38,669 bases of DNA from JBLHGU01 sp047615875 (GTDB lineage Bacteria > Pseudomonadota > Gammaproteobacteria > Arenicellales > CAJQKF01): contig JBLHGU010000030.1 in the NCBI GenBank assembly GCA_047615875.1, positions 1-38,669 on the forward strand. Direction: 5' to 3'. Made by a program: the position numbers and the translations under genes. Positions 34,793 to 38,669 of this stretch are shown here, one piece after another. Position 1 is the stretch's first letter; every line of letters begins with the position of its first letter. The notes beneath the pieces are model-generated. The model did no database searches, was not told the origin of the DNA, and saw only the letters and a program-made list of their open reading frames with translations.

Positions 34793-36388
34793 GTGAGCCA
34801 GAATACATTTGACTACATTATTGTAGGCGCGGGATCTGCCGGGTGTGTTCTGGCCAACAGACTCTCCGAAGACCCCTCTAACAAAGTTCTTTTGTTAGAG
34901 GCGGGTAGTAAGGACACTAACCCCTGGATACATATTCCAGTGGGGTATTTCAAAACCATGCATAATCCAGCAACAGACTGGTGTTATAAAACTGAACCCG
35001 ATCCCGGTATCGCCAACCGTAGCCTGCAGTGGCCACGGGGAAAAGTACTGGGTGGTTCAAGTTCTTTAAATGGTCTGCTGTATGTTCGCGGACAACCTAA
35101 AGACTATGATGATTGGGCAGCGTTGGGCAATCCAGGCTGGTCCTATAATGACATACTGCCTTACTTTAAGAAGTCAGAAGACCAACAACGTGGTGCCGAT
35201 GAATGGCATGGTGTTGGTGGGCCACAAAAGGTTTCAGATCTTCGTTTGCGCAGACCCATCGCTGAGAATTTTATTAAAGCGGCAACTGAAGTTGGCATTC
35301 CTTTTAACGAGGATTACAACGGTGCCACCCAGGAAGGTGTCGGTTATTTTCAGCAGACTGCTTATAAAGGGCTACGTTGGAGTACCGCTAAAAGCTTTCT
35401 GAAGCCTGTTCGTAACAGGGCTAATCTGAAAGTTCTTACCAATGCACAAGCCTCTCGAATTCTGCTTAATGGTAATCGAGCCGCTGGTGTGCAGTATCGA
35501 CAAGGCGGTAAGATGCTTGAAGCACGAGCCAATGCGGAAGTTGTGCTTTGCGCAGGTTCAATAAATACACCTCAGCTTTTGCAGTGTTCCGGTATCGGTG
35601 ACGCGGCTGTGTTACAGCCAATGGGAATAGATATGTGTAAACATCTTCCCGGCGTTGGCAGAAACCTTCAGGATCATTTACAGATTAGACTGGTTTATAA
35701 AACTAATTTACACACGCTTAACGACGAACTAAATAACTGGTTCAAGCGCATGATGGTTGGTGTGCAGTATTTTTTAACGCGCACTGGACCTTTAACATTA
35801 GCGGCAAGTCAGGTAGTGGTTTTTACCAAATCAAATCCTACAGTGCAGCGCCCGGATATTCAGTTTCACATGCAGCCGTTGTCGGCGGATAAACCGGGTG
35901 AAGGTGTGCATCCCTTTTCTGCATTTACTTCATCGGTTTGCCAATTGCGGCCACACAGTCGCGGCCACATCGTGATTAAATCACCGGATGCCTTTGAGTA
36001 CCCGGCTATCCATCCAAACTATCTTTCTGATGACAGAGATTGTGAAGTTGCCGTCAATGCCATAAAGGTTGCCCGCAGCATCGCCGAGGCACCCGCGTTG
36101 AAAGACTGTATAACTGATGAATATGTGCCGGGTCGACAGTACCAATCAGACGAAGATATTCTTCAGGCTGCACGCGAGTTTAGCCAGACTATTTATCACC
36201 CAACTTCTACTTGCAAAATGGGTAATGACGATATGGCCGTGGTGGATGAACGACTACGCGTACATGGTATCGATGGTCTGAGAATTGCTGATGCCTCTAT
36301 CATGCCTAATATAGTATCAGGCAATACCAATGCCCCTTGCATAATGATCGGTGAGAAAGCAGCCGATATGATTCGAGCAGAAAAATGA
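34793..36388 (+). CDS. GMC-family flavoprotein dehydrogenase (choline-dehydrogenase-like)
   Basis: A 531-residue FAD enzyme of the glucose-methanol-choline family. The Rossmann motif is YIIVGAGSAGCVLANRL (8-24). The GMC signatures are GKVLGGSSSLNGLLYVRG and GSINTPQLLQCSGIG. The catalytic pair is His469 in YHPTSTCKMG and Asn513 in SGNTNAPC, matching the 44-residue spacing of choline oxidase. The GTG start lies 21 bases after xsc, and the 3' end overlaps the CobS-like gene by four bases. A GMC-type dehydrogenase oxidising isethionate to sulfoacetaldehyde (the IseJ type) is known. Since this gene shares a transcript with xsc, an isethionate or related hydroxysulfonate substrate is my inference. 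Choline is the alternative. Confidence 0.85.
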   Translation: MSQNTFDYIIVGAGSAGCVLANRLSEDPSNKVLLLEAGSKDTNPWIHIPVGYFKTMHNPATDWCYKTEPDPGIANRSLQWPRGKVLGGSSSLNGLLYVRGQPKDYDDWAALGNPGWSYNDILPYFKKSEDQQRGADEWHGVGGPQKVSDLRLRRPIAENFIKAATEVGIPFNEDYNGATQEGVGYFQQTAYKGLRWSTAKSFLKPVRNRANLKVLTNAQASRILLNGNRAAGVQYRQGGKMLEARANAEVVLCAGSINTPQLLQCSGIGDAAVLQPMGIDMCKHLPGVGRNLQDHLQIRLVYKTNLHTLNDELNNWFKRMMVGVQYFLTRTGPLTLAASQVVVFTKSNPTVQRPDIQFHMQPLSADKPGEGVHPFSAFTSSVCQLRPHSRGHIVIKSPDAFEYPAIHPNYLSDDRDCEVAVNAIKVARSIAEAPALKDCITDEYVPGRQYQSDEDILQAAREFSQTIYHPTSTCKMGNDDMAVVDERLRVHGIDGLRIADASIMPNIVSGNTNAPCIMIGEKAADMIRAEK

Positions 36389-37350
36389 CAGACCTTGAGC
36401 AATTAAAACCCGATACAGAAGTTTCAGTTAAAGATACTTTCGGCATTGATTCACCACTTATGATGCCGGCCTTTAGTGAGGCTGATGAACATGTACCTGA
36501 AGTCGATCAAGCTTATCGTTTCAATCCCGATGTTACCCTGGCGATTCTTGCGGGTTTCTCCAATAACCGCCGAGTGATGGTTCAGGGATTGCACGGAACA
36601 GGTAAATCGACGCATATCGAACAAGTTGCTGCACGTCTGAATTGGCCCTGTGTGCGTATTAATCTTGATGGTCATATCAGTCGGTTAGATCTGGTGGGTC
36701 GCGATGCTATTGTGTTACGTGACAACAAACAGGTGACCGAGTTTCAGGAAGGTATTGTGCCCTGGGCGATACGCCGACCTGTTGCCATGGTGTTTGATGA
36801 GTATGATGCAGGAAGACCTGATGTCATGTTCGTTATACAACGGTTACTGGAACGGGATGGAAAATTCACGTTGCTGGATCAGAATAAAGTCATTCAGCCA
36901 AATCCGTCATTCCGATTGTTTGCTACATCCAATACCGTTGGGCTGGGCAATTTAAGTGGTCTATATCACGGCACTCGCATGCTTAATCATGCACAGATTG
37001 ATCGTTGGAATATAGTCGCGTCGTTAAGCTATCTTGATCCAGCCGAAGAGGCTGCTATTGTTCGAGCAAGAGTGCCCTCATTAAATAACAACCCCGTTGT
37101 CGAGTCTATGGTGGCTTTGGCCAACATGACCCGCAAGGGTTTCGAATCCGGCGATATGTCTACGCTGATGTCGCCACGCACGGTAATAACCTGGGCTGAG
37201 AATATGGAAATATTTTCTGACATGGCTCGTGCCTTCCGCTTATCATTTATGAATAAATGTGATGAAGCAGAATTACCTACGGTTGCAGAATATTATCAAC
37301 GTTGTTTTGATGTAGAGCTGACAGAGTCTCATCTGCGTGCGGCTGGCTAA
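36385..37350 (+). CDS. CobS-like AAA+ ATPase
   Basis: A 321-residue AAA+ protein of the CobS/MoxR branch. Walker A is GLHGTGKS (68-75), Walker B is VAMVFDEYD (133-141). Sensor-like residues appear in LFATSNT, and an arginine-rich helix occurs in SPRTVITWAENME. The closest layout is CobS, the ATPase of aerobic cobalt chelatase. No cobN or other cobalamin gene is present here. It overlaps the GMC gene (ATGA) and touches the CobT-like gene (TAATG), so it is translated as part of the xsc operon. It probably works with the VWA protein as a remodelling pair, as MoxR-type ATPases do with VWA partners. Confidence 0.88.
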   Translation: MTDLEQLKPDTEVSVKDTFGIDSPLMMPAFSEADEHVPEVDQAYRFNPDVTLAILAGFSNNRRVMVQGLHGTGKSTHIEQVAARLNWPCVRINLDGHISRLDLVGRDAIVLRDNKQVTEFQEGIVPWAIRRPVAMVFDEYDAGRPDVMFVIQRLLERDGKFTLLDQNKVIQPNPSFRLFATSNTVGLGNLSGLYHGTRMLNHAQIDRWNIVASLSYLDPAEEAAIVRARVPSLNNNPVVESMVALANMTRKGFESGDMSTLMSPRTVITWAENMEIFSDMARAFRLSFMNKCDEAELPTVAEYYQRCFDVELTESHLRAAG

Positions 37351-38669
37351 TGTCTTCCGATTCTGGCGCGGTTTATCAACAACAAGTTGAGGAACTTTGC
37401 GCGGCTTCAGCCAGAGCTATAACGGGGTCAACAAACCTGCACTATCGTTCGCGCCGCCTTTATGTCGGTGATGCGCTAATTCCTATTCGAAGTCCGCACT
37501 TGAAGATCGATTTCAATCAGGATGATTTTCAGGCCTTCCGCGGTGTTTCAGATGCTATTTCATTACGTCTGAAACTGTCTGATGCCAACCTGCATGAAAG
37601 TCTTCAACCAGAAAGCGAAATTGAAAGTCTGTTGTTCGAGTTGCTCGAACAGCTACGCGTAGAAAGTCTGGTGTCTTATGCTATGCCAGGTGTTGAACGT
37701 AATATCAAACATCGTTTTGAACAGTGGTGCCGACGTTATGTGAATACCGGCATGGCAGACACTGAAGTGGGCATACTGATGTATGGCTTGATTCAGGTAT
37801 GTTGGGCGCGTTTAAATATTTGTCAGGTGCTGGAAGAAACAGAAGATTTAATTGAATCTACCCGCTGGAGTCTGGCGCCTTTATTGGGTCATGAGTTCGC
37901 CGCCATAACTCGTACCAGAGAGAATCAAAGTGAGTTCTCTATTCCTGCTTTGAGCATTGCTGCCAAAGTGGCAGACAGGCTGAAGAGCTTTAGTGATGAC
38001 GATGAAGATTCACAGGAAGAGAACGACAGAATACGGGCAATTTTCAATTTGTTGCTAAATTCCGAGGAAGAGACTGACGATGCGATTGGTGTAGTTAATA
38101 GCGGTCAAAGTAAAGTACTTAGCGAAAGTGAAGTTGGTTATAGAGTATTTACTCGGGAATTTGATCGGCAGGTGCGTACTAGTGATCTGGTACGTAATGA
38201 GCAGTTGCAGGAATTGCGTCAGAAGCTGGATCAACGGGTTTCCCAGCAAGGTATCAATGTGCCAAGACTCGCCCGGTTATTTCAAAGGCTATTGGCACAA
38301 CCTGTAGAGGATGATTTCGATTTTGGACGGGAAACCGGTTACATCGATGGCAGTCGACTCTCACAGCTAGTTAGTTCACCTGCAGAGCGCCGTTTATTTA
38401 AGCAGCACGATGTATTGCCAAAGGCCAATTGCGGTGTTTCCTTTTTGTTGGATTGCTCAGGCTCCATGAAACAACATGCCAATCATCTCACAGTGCTTGT
38501 TGACGTGATGAGTCGGGCCCTTGAGCTGGTTGGCATCAAAAGCGAAATTCTGGGGTTTACAACGAATAACTGGGCTGGTGGCAAGGCACAAAAGCAGTGG
38601 CTATCTTCTGGTAGACCGGCATTGCCGGGCAGGTTAAATGAAACTTGCCACATGGTTATGAAAGAGTTT
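37350..38669 (+). CDS. CobT-like VWA-domain protein, partial at the window end
   Basis: The frame from ATG 37350 (TAATG overlap with the gene before) remains open to the right edge, giving 440 residues so far. The N-terminal 250 residues are helical and acidic, with a DDDEDSQEENDR acidic stretch near 217-228 as in CobT. The VWA domain begins near 355, with the MIDAS motif DCSGSM at 368-373. In cobalt chelatase, CobT is the VWA partner of CobS. Here the pair sits behind a flavoprotein dehydrogenase and xsc, so cobalt insertion is unlikely to be its role. About 150-200 further residues are expected beyond the window. Confidence 0.88.
   Translation, partial: MSSDSGAVYQQQVEELCAASARAITGSTNLHYRSRRLYVGDALIPIRSPHLKIDFNQDDFQAFRGVSDAISLRLKLSDANLHESLQPESEIESLLFELLEQLRVESLVSYAMPGVERNIKHRFEQWCRRYVNTGMADTEVGILMYGLIQVCWARLNICQVLEETEDLIESTRWSLAPLLGHEFAAITRTRENQSEFSIPALSIAAKVADRLKSFSDDDEDSQEENDRIRAIFNLLLNSEEETDDAIGVVNSGQSKVLSESEVGYRVFTREFDRQVRTSDLVRNEQLQELRQKLDQRVSQQGINVPRLARLFQRLLAQPVEDDFDFGRETGYIDGSRLSQLVSSPAERRLFKQHDVLPKANCGVSFLLDCSGSMKQHANHLTVLVDVMSRALELVGIKSEILGFTTNNWAGGKAQKQWLSSGRPALPGRLNETCHMVMKEF

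Noticed and set aside
36385..38669. Cobalamin biosynthesis operon (cobS, cobT)
   Set aside because: There is no cobN or other cobalamin gene, and the pair is transcriptionally tied to xsc and a GMC dehydrogenase. I therefore call them CobS-like and CobT-like only.
1..38669. CRISPR array, tRNA or rRNA genes
   Set aside because: I looked for regularly spaced direct repeats, cloverleaf-like segments and conserved rRNA stretches and saw none.

Overview
The window looks like a chromosomal piece of a marine-type gammaproteobacterium of intermediate GC content. I infer this from an integron cassette array, a VF530-type DNA-binding protein, a short Lys-rich protein of a kind common in Gammaproteobacteria, and a sulfonate-degradation locus built on sulfoacetaldehyde acetyltransferase. 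No rRNA, tRNA or taxonomic marker is present, so the assignment is tentative.

Region 1 (1-2880) is part of a mobile-integron cassette array. It holds the tail of an attC site, an alpha/beta-hydrolase gene with an abnormal 3' end, a RHH/RelE toxin-antitoxin cassette, a cassette without a recognisable gene, a second RHH/ParE toxin-antitoxin cassette and a small CxxC protein cassette. Four attC sites can be folded by eye. The integrase is not in the window. Region 2 (about 2881-4370) is decayed: an IS91-family transposase fragment, a GNAT acetyltransferase remnant, and then an intact 48-residue basic protein.

Region 3 (4659-9363) carries a VF530 protein, a class III aminotransferase, a small membrane protein, a glutathione S-transferase and a TPR protein with a methyltransferase-like end. 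Region 4 (9532-16792) is a block of decaying signalling genes: two class III nucleotide cyclases (one with TolB-like/TPR, one with SAM/AAA-ATPase/TPR parts) and a Cache/HAMP membrane protein beside an intact DUF4388-like gene. Nearly all their nonsense codons stand where Gln or Arg is expected. A 46-bp near-perfect palindrome closes the block.

Region 5 (16972-28813) has a sulfur and small-molecule theme: LysE exporter, GST, four-domain rhodanese, cysteine-dioxygenase-like cupin, DUF1330, phosphate acetyltransferase, a methyltransferase, an SPFH protein, and a group made of a nitrilase, a creatinase-like M24 protein, a EutA/maleate-isomerase-like protein and an SDR. A frameshifted J-domain gene follows. 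Region 6 (29128-31978) has a lipoprotein-like gene and two pseudogenes (dienelactone-hydrolase-like, and FAD-dependent DAO-type oxidoreductase).

Region 7 (32093-38669) is the most coherent unit. An IclR regulator diverges from a four-gene operon: xsc, a GMC flavoprotein dehydrogenase, a CobS-like AAA+ ATPase and a CobT-like VWA protein that runs off the window. With pta at 20786 these could form a route hydroxysulfonate (perhaps isethionate) -> sulfoacetaldehyde -> sulfite + acetyl phosphate -> acetyl-CoA, with the AAA+/VWA pair perhaps maturing or remodelling a component. The last step of this reading is inference.
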